Shown here: positions 7,410-13,434 of the stretch, piece after piece
Position numbering within the stretch: position 1 is the first letter of the stretch
How the letters are laid out: every line of letters begins with the position of its first letter
Source of the DNA: DASVSE01 sp036399715
Lineage (GTDB): Bacteria > Bacteroidota > Rhodothermia > Rhodothermales > Rubricoccaceae
Assembly: GCA_036399715.1 (NCBI GenBank)
Contig: DASWMO010000077.1
Location: 1-16,234, forward strand
Length of the DNA stretch: 16,234 nucleotides
Direction of reading: 5' to 3'
Made by a program: the position numbers and the translations under genes
Notes under the pieces: generated by a model
Told to the model about the DNA's origin: nothing
The model's input: only the letters and a program-made list of their open reading frames with translations
The model's database searches: none

Positions 7410-7492
7410 TCAACCGCGTTCAGACAGCGGCGACGCGCCTCGTTCCGGTCGGCCCGGCGATGCGCGTCGCCGAGGCAATTCTCGGGCGCTAG
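7392..7492 (+). pseudogene. Displaced C-terminal end of the SDR gene (-1 frame)
   Basis: Reading in the frame of ATG 7406 gives VVPGMINRVQTAATRLVPVG followed by a hydrophobic/basic tail ending ILGR and TAG at 7490-7492. SDRs of this group normally end with a G-R-x-x-V-V-P-G-x-x-N-R motif and a terminal amphipathic helix. This stretch therefore completes the preceding gene once a single base is restored. Its stop would lie 4 nt from the phhA stop, the tight packing seen elsewhere in the window. Confidence 0.7.
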
Positions 7493-7496
7493 CGGG

Positions 7497-8327
7497 CTAG
7501 GCCGCCGGGAGCAGGCCGCGGCCGACGGCCCAGGCGCGGAACTCGGTCACGAGTTGATCGAAGCTCTCCAGCACGAACAGGATCGGCTGGAGGTGCCAGA
7601 CCTCGTAGTCCTGGTTGATGACGGCGTCGATCGAGAACGGCCGCTGCTCGGCCGTGTCGAGCGCGTGGACGACCTCGTCCTTGGACGACAAAACGCCGGC
7701 CCCGAAGATGCGGATTTCGTCGGGGTCGCGGATGAGCCCGAACTCGACCGTGAACCAGTGGAGGCGCTCCAGGCTCTGCCGGTCGATGCCCTCGGCGCTC
7801 AGCGCGGCCTGCCCGAAGAGCTGGTAGAAGTCCGCGAAGGCGGGCTCGGTCAGCATCGGCATGTGGCCGAAGATGTCGTGGAAGAGGTCCGGTGCGGGCG
7901 TGTAGTCCAGCTCGTCCGAGCCGCGGATGTAGTCCGTGGACGGGAAGAGGCGGCGCGAGAGGAGCGTAAAGAAGTCGCGCTCGTGGAGCAGACCCGGAAT
8001 GCGAGCCACCTTCCAGCCGCCGGTACGCTCAAGCGCGGCCGAGAGGTCAGCGAGGGCCGGGATCCGCTCGGCGGTCATGCCGAGGGTGTCGACGCCGCGG
8101 AGGTAGGCCGCGCCGGCGCGCCCGGGCAGCATCTGCATCTGACGCTCGAAGAGGAAGCCCCAGTTGCGGTCGTCCTCCTCGGGATAGTCCGGCCGGACGA
8201 TCTGGTCGCCGACCGGCGGCTCGCCGTCGAGCGTTTGGGGGATGCAGCGCGGGTCCAGCGCCGAGCCGTCCGAGGGGGCCTTTTCGTAGGCGGAGAGCGG
8301 GGCGTCGGTGTCGGTCGGGCTCGTCAT
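7497..8327 (-). CDS. phhA: Phenylalanine 4-monooxygenase (phenylalanine hydroxylase)
   Basis: This is a 276-residue bacterial-type enzyme that converts phenylalanine to tyrosine with oxygen, non-heme Fe(II) and a tetrahydropterin. Aromatic amino-acid hydroxylase features are YPEEDDRNWGFLFERQ (about 48-63), FPSTDYIRGSDELDYTPAPD leading into LFHDIFGHMPML, with iron ligands His150 and His155, and WFTVEFGLI with the third ligand Glu195. SSKDEVVHAL follows. Length and ligand spacing agree with the Chromobacterium-type enzyme. There is no N-terminal ACT regulatory domain, as in other bacterial members. ATG 8327 was chosen because the frame upstream runs through nth in a nonsense reading. nth lies 85 nt upstream on the same strand. 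I see no pterin-recycling gene (phhB) nearby. Confidence 0.95.
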   Translation of the reverse strand: MTSPTDTDAPLSAYEKAPSDGSALDPRCIPQTLDGEPPVGDQIVRPDYPEEDDRNWGFLFERQMQMLPGRAGAAYLRGVDTLGMTAERIPALADLSAALERTGGWKVARIPGLLHERDFFTLLSRRLFPSTDYIRGSDELDYTPAPDLFHDIFGHMPMLTEPAFADFYQLFGQAALSAEGIDRQSLERLHWFTVEFGLIRDPDEIRIFGAGVLSSKDEVVHALDTAEQRPFSIDAVINQDYEVWHLQPILFVLESFDQLVTEFRAWAVGRGLLPAA

Positions 8328-8349
8328 GGCAGGGATGGAAGCGCTTCGG

Positions 8350-8374
8350 GGAAGGTACGGTGGACCGCTAGCGG
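8350..8374 (-). promoter_or_regulatory. Palindrome CCGCTAGCGG and TACCTT box upstream of phhA
   Basis: A perfect 10-bp palindrome CCGCTAGCGG (8365-8374) lies 37 nt upstream of the phhA start. On the minus strand it is followed by TACCTTCC (8357-8350), a loose match to a -10/-7 element, with TTCCAA about 18 nt further upstream as a poor -35. This could be the phhA promoter with an overlapping operator, or the palindrome could be part of the nth terminator. Weak evidence. Confidence 0.25.
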
Positions 8375-8412
8375 CTTGGAACTCTGAGGGCGCGGCCAGT
8401 TCCCCGCTCGCC

Positions 8413-9273
8413 CTACACCCGGTAGTCGCGGACGCGCCGCGTCGTCTTGCCGGTGCGGGCGTCGAAGACGTTCGTCGAACCCGTCCACGGGTCCGCGATC
8501 TGCTCGACGCCGAGGCGGTCCGGGCGCAGCGTCGGCGTGTCGAAGTAGCGGCGGGCGGCGGCAGAGTAGTAGCGCCCGCGGCTCGGGTCGAGGCCGGCCC
8601 GCGGCGGCGGGAGCTTCTGGAGCGCGGCGACATAGTCGCACACCGTCTCGCCGGTCTCGGCGGGCACGGCGAGCACGCAGCGCTCACAGTGCGGCTGGCG
8701 CGCCTCGCACGTCTGGCGGCCGTGGAGGATGAGCAGGTGGTGCGCCTCGGCCCACTCGTCCTTCGGGACCACACGCGCGAGCCCGTCCTCGACGGCCCGC
8801 GGCGTCGGGGCGTCTTTGACGAGCCCGATGCGGTTGGCGACGCGGAAGACGTGCGTGTCGACGGCGATGGCCGGCGTGTCGAAGGCGACCGCCACGACGA
8901 CGTTGGCCGTCTTGCGCCCGACGCCGCGCAGCGTGGTCAGGTCCGCGTGGTCGCGGGGGACCTCGCCGCCGAAGCGCTCGACGAGTGCGCGCGCCGTCTC
9001 GGCGAGGGCCGTCGCCTTGTTGTTAGGATACGAGACGGACGCGATGTACGGCCGGATATCGTCGGCCGTGGCCTGCGCCATCGCAGCCGCCGTCGGGTAT
9101 GCCTCGAACAGGGCCGGCGTGACGAGGTTGATGCGCTTATCGGTGCACTGCGCCGAGAGGATCACGGCGACGAGCAGTTCGAACGGGTTGCGGAAGTCGA
9201 GTTCGGTCTCGGCGCGCGGGATCGCGGCGCGGAGGCGGTCGAGGACGAGGCGGGTGCGGGCGCGGCGGGTCAC
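8413..9273 (-). CDS. nth: Endonuclease III (Nth) with altered iron-sulfur motif and C-terminal extension
   Basis: This is a DNA glycosylase/AP lyase that removes oxidised pyrimidines in base-excision repair. With GTG 9273 as the start the protein has 286 residues, and catalytic Lys121 (LRGVGRKTANVV, the HhH) and Asp139 (AVDTHVFRVANR) fall within one residue of E. coli K120 and D138, which supports this start. GTG 9321 and ATG 9306 are in-frame alternatives. LDFRNPFELLVAVILSAQCTD is typical of Nth. The [4Fe-4S] cysteines are at 189, 196 and 199 as expected (C-x6-C-x2-C), but the next Cys is residue 212, giving x12 instead of the usual x5. About 74 more residues follow (PPPRAGLDPSRGRYY ... TGSTNVFDARTGKTT ... 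RVRDYRV), absent from the 211-residue E. coli enzyme. Function is likely kept, but cluster binding should be checked. Confidence 0.92.
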   Translation of the reverse strand: MTRRARTRLVLDRLRAAIPRAETELDFRNPFELLVAVILSAQCTDKRINLVTPALFEAYPTAAAMAQATADDIRPYIASVSYPNNKATALAETARALVERFGGEVPRDHADLTTLRGVGRKTANVVVAVAFDTPAIAVDTHVFRVANRIGLVKDAPTPRAVEDGLARVVPKDEWAEAHHLLILHGRQTCEARQPHCERCVLAVPAETGETVCDYVAALQKLPPPRAGLDPSRGRYYSAAARRYFDTPTLRPDRLGVEQIADPWTGSTNVFDARTGKTTRRVRDYRV

Positions 9274-9406
9274 GGGGCGTGAGGGCGGTGGGCGGTTGGT
9301 CCCCATTCTAACGGGGGCCACATCGCGAGGCGCCTACGCGCGGGGCGGGTTCGTGCGTTCCACTCGCATCCCACACGCCCGACGCGCCCCGGCCGCGCCG
9401 TCCCGG

Positions 9407-9420
9407 TACCTTTCGGAATG
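9407..9420 (+). promoter_or_regulatory. TACCTTTC box abutting the DUF4105 start codon
   Basis: TACCTTTC (9407-9414) matches five of the six fixed bases of the Bacteroidetes -7 element TAnnTTTG and ends 3 nt before ATG 9418. If it is used, transcription would begin at or within a few bases of the ATG, giving a leaderless mRNA. No TTTG or TTG box is visible about 20 nt upstream, so this is tentative. Confidence 0.25.
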
Positions 9421-10650
9421 CGCCTCCTCGCCCTGCTCCTGCTCGCTGCCTCCGCCTCGGCGCAGGCGCCCCCTGTCCCGCTCGCCCCGCCGCTCGGTTC
9501 GCCCTCCACGTCGGTGCCGGCCGACACGCTCACGGTCTCACTCCTGACGATGCTGCCCGGAAAAGAGGTTTACAGCCTCTTCGGCCACAGCGCGCTCCGC
9601 TTCCGCAGCGACGCCCGCGGACTGGACCGGACCTACAACTTCGGCACGTTCGACTTCGACCAGCCCTTCTTCATGGCCCGCTTCGCGCGCGGCCAGCTGG
9701 ACTACATCCTCGACACGGGCCCCTTCGCCGACGAACTCGCCAAGTACCAGTACCTCGAGCGCCCGATCATCGAGCAGCGCCTCGCCCTGACGCCCGCCAC
9801 GGCGGAGGCGCTCCTCGCCAACCTCGACGAGAACGCCCGCCCCGAGAACCGCGCCTACCGCTACAACTTCCTCTTCGACAACTGCTCGACGCGCCTGCTC
9901 GACGTCATCGAGCGCGCGACGGCCGAGGCCGGTCAGGGCCGCGTCGTCCTCGCCCCCGCCGAGACGCACCCGACCTTCCGCGAGTTGCTCTACGAGAACA
10001 CGCGCGGCACGCCGACGATCGCGTTCGGCATGAACCTCGCCGTCGGGACGCCCACGGACCGGCCGGCGACGGACCGCGAGCAGACGTTTCTGCCGGTCGG
10101 CCTCGCTGCCGCCCTCGACCGCGCGACCGTCGGCGGGCAGCCGCTCGTCGCCTCGCGGGACACGCTGTTCTGGGTGCCCGGGGCAGGCCAGGTCCCCGAG
10201 CGAACCGAGCCCGTCGTGCCGGCCCTGCTCGCCTTGCTCGGGCTCGGGTGGCTCGCCTCGGCGCTTCGGCCGGCGAGGTTCGCTCGCCTCGGGCGGATCG
10301 CGGACGCGGTCCTGTTCGGCGTCGCCGGCGTCGCCGGCCTCGTCATCGCGTTCCTGTGGCTCGCGACAGACCACACAGTGACGGGGCCGAACCTGAACCT
10401 GCTCTGGGCCTTCCCGGGCCACCTGTGGCTCGCCTTCGGCGCCGGTCGCGGCGCCGGGCGGGCGTCTCGGGCGCGGCAGGTCTACGCGGCCATCGCCGCA
10501 GTCGGGGCCATCTTGGCCCTCGTCGTGCACCTCGCGGGGATCCAGACGCTGCCTGTCGGGGCGCTCTTGCTCGCGGTCGCGGTCGCCGTCAGGGCTTCCC
10601 TGATCGCGCGGCGTCCGACGCATATTCCACACACGTCGGCCGTATCGTGA
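9418..10650 (+). CDS. Exported DUF4105 / Lnb-like protein with C-terminal membrane helices
   Basis: This is a 410-residue protein with an N-terminal signal peptide (MRLLALLLLAASASAQA, cleavage after about 16). The periplasmic DUF4105 domain (PF13387) covers about 40-250. It includes VYSLFGHSALRF with conserved His57, YNFGTFDFDQPFF, and YRYNFLFDNCSTRL with the Asn155-Cys156 pair typical of a papain-like Cys/His active site. About five hydrophobic segments follow from residue 262 to the end. This two-part layout matches the Bacteroides Lnb type, reported to transfer an acyl chain to the N-terminus of lipoproteins; the family is broad, so that activity is inferred. ATG 9418 gives the only clean signal peptide. 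A BLUF gene starts 22 nt after the stop on the same strand. Confidence 0.85.
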   Translation: MRLLALLLLAASASAQAPPVPLAPPLGSPSTSVPADTLTVSLLTMLPGKEVYSLFGHSALRFRSDARGLDRTYNFGTFDFDQPFFMARFARGQLDYILDTGPFADELAKYQYLERPIIEQRLALTPATAEALLANLDENARPENRAYRYNFLFDNCSTRLLDVIERATAEAGQGRVVLAPAETHPTFRELLYENTRGTPTIAFGMNLAVGTPTDRPATDREQTFLPVGLAAALDRATVGGQPLVASRDTLFWVPGAGQVPERTEPVVPALLALLGLGWLASALRPARFARLGRIADAVLFGVAGVAGLVIAFLWLATDHTVTGPNLNLLWAFPGHLWLAFGAGRGAGRASRARQVYAAIAAVGAILALVVHLAGIQTLPVGALLLAVAVAVRASLIARRPTHIPHTSAVS

Positions 10651-10672
10651 GCCCCTGACCTGCCCTTCGCCT

Positions 10673-10993
10673 GTGAGCACGCCCGTCTACGCCCTGCTGT
10701 ACCAGTCCGACGCGCGGTCCGCCCAGACCTCCGCCGACCTCGACCGGATCCTGCTGGCGTCCGTGCCGCGCAACGCCGCCGACGGCGTCACAGGCCTGCT
10801 GATGTACGGAGAGTTGACGCGCCTGCCCGACGTCCCGGGGCAGTTCGTGCAGTGGCTCGAAGGCTCCAAGGACGCCGTGTGGGCGGCCTACGAGCGGATC
10901 CGCACCGACGCCCGGCACGCCGACGTGTGCGTCCTCGCCGAAGGCCCGGCCGCCGACCTCACCGGGACGGACGAGCGCCTGTTTCCACAGTAG
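10673..10993 (+). CDS. BLUF-domain blue-light photoreceptor, truncated by an amber codon at the conserved Trp
   Basis: This is a short FAD-binding light sensor starting at GTG 10673. As read it has 106 residues. BLUF features are VYALLYQSDA with the key Tyr10, LDRILLASVPRNAADGVTGLLMY with Asn34, GQFVQWLEG with the key Gln60, and YERIRTDARHADVCVL. The frame stops at TAG 10991-10993, right after ERLFPQ. The next in-frame codons read SMELKRLADLPG and continue to TGA at 11071. In BLUF proteins this site reads R-x-F-x-x-W-S-M, so the stop replaces the conserved Trp (TGG; Trp104 in AppA). Readthrough would give 132 residues, a normal length for a stand-alone BLUF protein. The truncated product lacks strand 5 with Trp/Met and the C-terminal cap helices, and may be non-functional. 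It is probably co-transcribed with the DUF4105 gene. Confidence 0.88.
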   Translation: MSTPVYALLYQSDARSAQTSADLDRILLASVPRNAADGVTGLLMYGELTRLPDVPGQFVQWLEGSKDAVWAAYERIRTDARHADVCVLAEGPAADLTGTDERLFPQ

Positions 10994-11071
10994 AGCATGG
11001 AGCTGAAGCGCCTCGCGGACCTGCCAGGTACGCTCTACGGCTTCCTCGCCGCCGCCCGGCTGGCAGCCTGA
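10994..11071 (+). pseudogene. C-terminal remainder of the BLUF gene after the in-frame TAG
   Basis: The same reading frame continues beyond the amber codon for 25 residues (SMELKRLADLPGTLYGFLAA and a short Ala-rich tail) to TGA 11069-11071. The SM directly after the stop aligns with the conserved Trp-Ser-Met of BLUF domains, where the Met contacts the flavin hydrogen-bond network. The segment is predicted helical, matching the usual C-terminal cap. An ATG at 10997 exists inside it, but independent translation seems unlikely. Confidence 0.65.
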
Positions 11072-11100
11072 CCGCTCATCCGATCGGCATGCCCGGCTTC

Positions 11101-11114
11101 GGCGCCGCGGCGCC
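11101..11114. terminator. Perfect 14-bp GC palindrome between convergent genes
   Basis: GGCGCCGCGGCGCC at 11101-11114 is a perfect palindrome lying 3 nt from the stop of the Asp-box gene (minus strand) and 29 nt beyond the ancestral BLUF stop. A terminator role follows only from position. With no loop it would need to re-fold to a shorter stem, and there is no T-run. Confidence 0.3.
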
Positions 11115-11117
11115 CGA

Positions 11118-13250
11118 TTACCGGAGCCGAGTGAAGGTGCGGACCGCCCAGACACCGCCAGCCTCCATCCGGATGGTGTAGACGCCTGCCGGGAGCGCCG
11201 AGGCGTCGAACGGGACGTCGTGCCGGCCGGCGCCGAGGGCACGGTCGAGAACCGTTGCTACACGCCGCCCCAGCACGTCGTACACGCCGACCCGCACGTC
11301 CCCGGGAGCCGTCACCGTGGCGGCGACCGTGAGCGTACCGGCCGTCGGGTTGGGGTAGGCGTCGAGCCGGAGCGCCATCGACGCGTCGGCCGTCGGCTCC
11401 TCGGCCGTGCCGCCTGCGCCGACTGTGAAGGCGCCGCCGCCCTGTGTCCCGACGAGCAGCCCGGCCGTTCCCTGGAACCCGCCCCGGGTGCCCGCGCCGA
11501 GCGGGAGGATGTCCGTCACGCTGGGATCGTAGAGCCCGGCGCTCCGGTCCTCGAACGTCGCCCCGCCATCGCCCGAGCGGTACAGCCCGTAGCTCGCGCC
11601 GACCCACAGGGCGCCGTCGGCGTCCACGTGGAGCACCTCCACGAGGTTGCCGAACGGGGGGAGTTGCGTGAAGGCCCAGGTCGCCCCGCCGTCGGCCGAG
11701 CGGAGAACGACGTTGCTGACGGCGGCATAGAGCCGCCCCCCGGCCTGAGCGACCTCACTCACCCGAATCGTTTGTCCCTGGCCGAAGGTGGCCGTCACGA
11801 GCGTCCACGTCTGCCCGTCGTCGGTCGAGCGGAAGAGCCCGTCGTCGTTGGCGGTGTACAGATGGCCGTCGCCGCCCCGGATGAGCGTGTCGTCGAAGCC
11901 TGAAAAGCGGTCGAGCGTCCGCGTCCACGTCGCCGCGGCGTCGTCGGAGACGTAGATGTTGCCCCGGGCGTAGGCGACGAGGCGCCCGCTCGCCAGCGGG
12001 AGGATCGAGTACACGTCGCCCGCGCCCGGGGCGACGCCGAGGGAGGTTCGCGTCCCGTCGCGGAGCCGGACGACCTGCCCGGACAGCGAGCCCACGAAGA
12101 CCGCGTCGGCCGTCGGGGCGACGGTGTAGGCGTAGGCGACCCGGGCGCCCAGCGGCTCCCACGGTCCGGCCCCCGTCGCCGAGCGGTACGCCTCGTCGCC
12201 GGCCCCGGCATAGAACCGCCCGTCCGGCCCGGCGGCGAGGTCGTAGATCCGGGCAGCGCCGAGGCCAGGGTTCGACGGCTGCCACAGGTAGAACGCCGCG
12301 TCCGAGCGGATCACGCCGTGGTCGCGCGTCCCGACGAGCATCCGCCCGTCGTCCGCCCGGACGATGGCGCGGGGGAAGTGGTAGATCCCGGCGGAGTTGT
12401 GGCCGCTCCCCGTCCACGAGCGGCCGTTGTCGACCGAGAAGACGTAGCCCGACTCGCCCGAGGCGTGGATTCGCCCGTCGGGGTCGCGGGCGAAGCCGCC
12501 AGTGCTGCTCGGAAAGGGGTGGGCTGCCTGCTGCCACGTCGCGCCGCGGGTGGTCGTGTAGAAGAACAGGCCAGGCGCGGCGAGGATGGCGCCGTCAGCC
12601 GCCTCGAAAAGTGGCGCGCGGTACTCGACATCCGGAAGCCCCGCTCCGGCTGCCGTCCACGTCAGCCCGGCGTCGTCGGAGCGAAGCACCCGGTTGGACG
12701 ATCCGGAGCCGGCGTAGAGCGTGCCGTCGGACGCGCGGAGCATCGTCCAGAATGGTTTGGACTGCGCACTGGGAACGTCCGTCCACGTCTGCCCGCCGTT
12801 GGCTGAGCGGTACAGCCCGCCCGAGTAGCCGGCGAGGAGGACGCCGTCGGGGAGAGCGAGCATGGACTCGACCGGTAGCCCGAGGAAGACGGCGAGATTG
12901 CCCGTGACATCGGTCCACGTCGTCGCGCCGGGCGCGAGACGGTAGACTGCCGCCACGCCGTCGAACGAGGTGCCGAACCGGGCCCCCGCTGCGTAGAGCG
13001 CACCGTCGGTTCCGAAAGCGAGGTCGTTGACGCCGAACCGCACCATCCCGTCGCGGAGCGGCGCCCACGTCAGCCCGCCGTCGTCCGAGCGGAAGACGCC
13101 GCCGCGGGCCATTCCGGCGTACACCGGCCCGCCGGGCGCGCGGACGAGGTCGCGGACGTCTCCGCCGCCCGGCCCGCCGGCGGAAATGGCCTGCGCGTGA
13201 ACCGGGACGGAGAGAACGGTACAGGCGAGAAGGGCAATGAGTCGACGCAT
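11118..13250 (-). CDS. Secreted Asp-box (BNR) repeat protein with type IX secretion C-terminal sorting domain
   Basis: This is a 710-residue protein starting at ATG 13250, where MRRLIALLACTVLSVPVHAQA forms a clean signal peptide; the open frame extends upstream to 13361 without such a feature. The body is a beta-propeller-like repeat region with at least nine Asp boxes (S-x-D-x-G-x-T-W): SDDGGLTW at 55-62, SANGGQTW at 149-156, SDDAGLTW at 191-198, then TTRGATW, SVDNGRSW, SDDAAATW, STDDGQTW, SADGGATW and SGDGGATF. The last roughly 80 residues (LDAYPNPTAGTLTV ... VGVYDVLGRRVATVL ... LPAGVYTIRM ... FTRLR) are a type A T9SS sorting domain, so the protein is probably exported and then surface-anchored or released. 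Asp boxes also occur in sialidases and Ycf48-like proteins, but catalytic sialidase residues are not evident. No enzyme function is assigned. Confidence 0.9.
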   Translation of the reverse strand: MRRLIALLACTVLSVPVHAQAISAGGPGGGDVRDLVRAPGGPVYAGMARGGVFRSDDGGLTWAPLRDGMVRFGVNDLAFGTDGALYAAGARFGTSFDGVAAVYRLAPGATTWTDVTGNLAVFLGLPVESMLALPDGVLLAGYSGGLYRSANGGQTWTDVPSAQSKPFWTMLRASDGTLYAGSGSSNRVLRSDDAGLTWTAAGAGLPDVEYRAPLFEAADGAILAAPGLFFYTTTRGATWQQAAHPFPSSTGGFARDPDGRIHASGESGYVFSVDNGRSWTGSGHNSAGIYHFPRAIVRADDGRMLVGTRDHGVIRSDAAFYLWQPSNPGLGAARIYDLAAGPDGRFYAGAGDEAYRSATGAGPWEPLGARVAYAYTVAPTADAVFVGSLSGQVVRLRDGTRTSLGVAPGAGDVYSILPLASGRLVAYARGNIYVSDDAAATWTRTLDRFSGFDDTLIRGGDGHLYTANDDGLFRSTDDGQTWTLVTATFGQGQTIRVSEVAQAGGRLYAAVSNVVLRSADGGATWAFTQLPPFGNLVEVLHVDADGALWVGASYGLYRSGDGGATFEDRSAGLYDPSVTDILPLGAGTRGGFQGTAGLLVGTQGGGAFTVGAGGTAEEPTADASMALRLDAYPNPTAGTLTVAATVTAPGDVRVGVYDVLGRRVATVLDRALGAGRHDVPFDASALPAGVYTIRMEAGGVWAVRTFTRLR

Positions 13251-13287
13251 GACGCTCAGTGGCGGGTGGGCTCGGCGGTTCACCCCT

Positions 13288-13299
13288 GTGTGGCCACAC
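13288..13299. promoter_or_regulatory. 12-bp palindrome upstream of the Asp-box protein gene
   Basis: GTGTGGCCACAC is a perfect palindrome 37 nt upstream of the ATG at 13250, within the 184-nt spacer to the dioxygenase gene. Its distance suits an operator. The rest of the spacer holds the dioxygenase terminator candidate and nothing else I can recognise. Confidence 0.3.
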
Positions 13300-13400
13300 G
13301 GCTCGGGCGTCTGTCGGCCGAGGCTGGATGGGAGCCCCGTGGTCCACGGCGGGGGTGTCACAGGACGCCCGCAACGTCGGCGATTCCGTGCCAGCGGTCC

Positions 13401-13418
13401 ATCCCCCGAATCGGGGAT
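13401..13418 (-). terminator. Hairpin downstream of the dioxygenase gene
   Basis: ATCCCC (13401-13406) can pair with GGGGAT (13413-13418). Alternatively, CCCCG (13404-13408) pairs with CGGGG (13412-13416) around AAT. It begins 16 nt past the dioxygenase stop on the minus strand. No T-run follows, as with the other hairpins in this window. Confidence 0.4.
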
Positions 13419-13434
13419 TCGCGCCGGCCGCCGC

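Noticed and set aside
8413..8700. A frameshift as the explanation for the odd Nth cysteine spacing
   Set aside because: A TGCCCG in the +1 frame looks like the missing Cys-Pro, but continuing in that frame gives Ser/Arg/Ala filler, whereas the annotated frame stays protein-like to its stop.
9538..10680. 380-codon minus-strand frame opposite the DUF4105 gene
   Set aside because: It has charged, low-complexity composition and lies opposite a strong domain-bearing gene.
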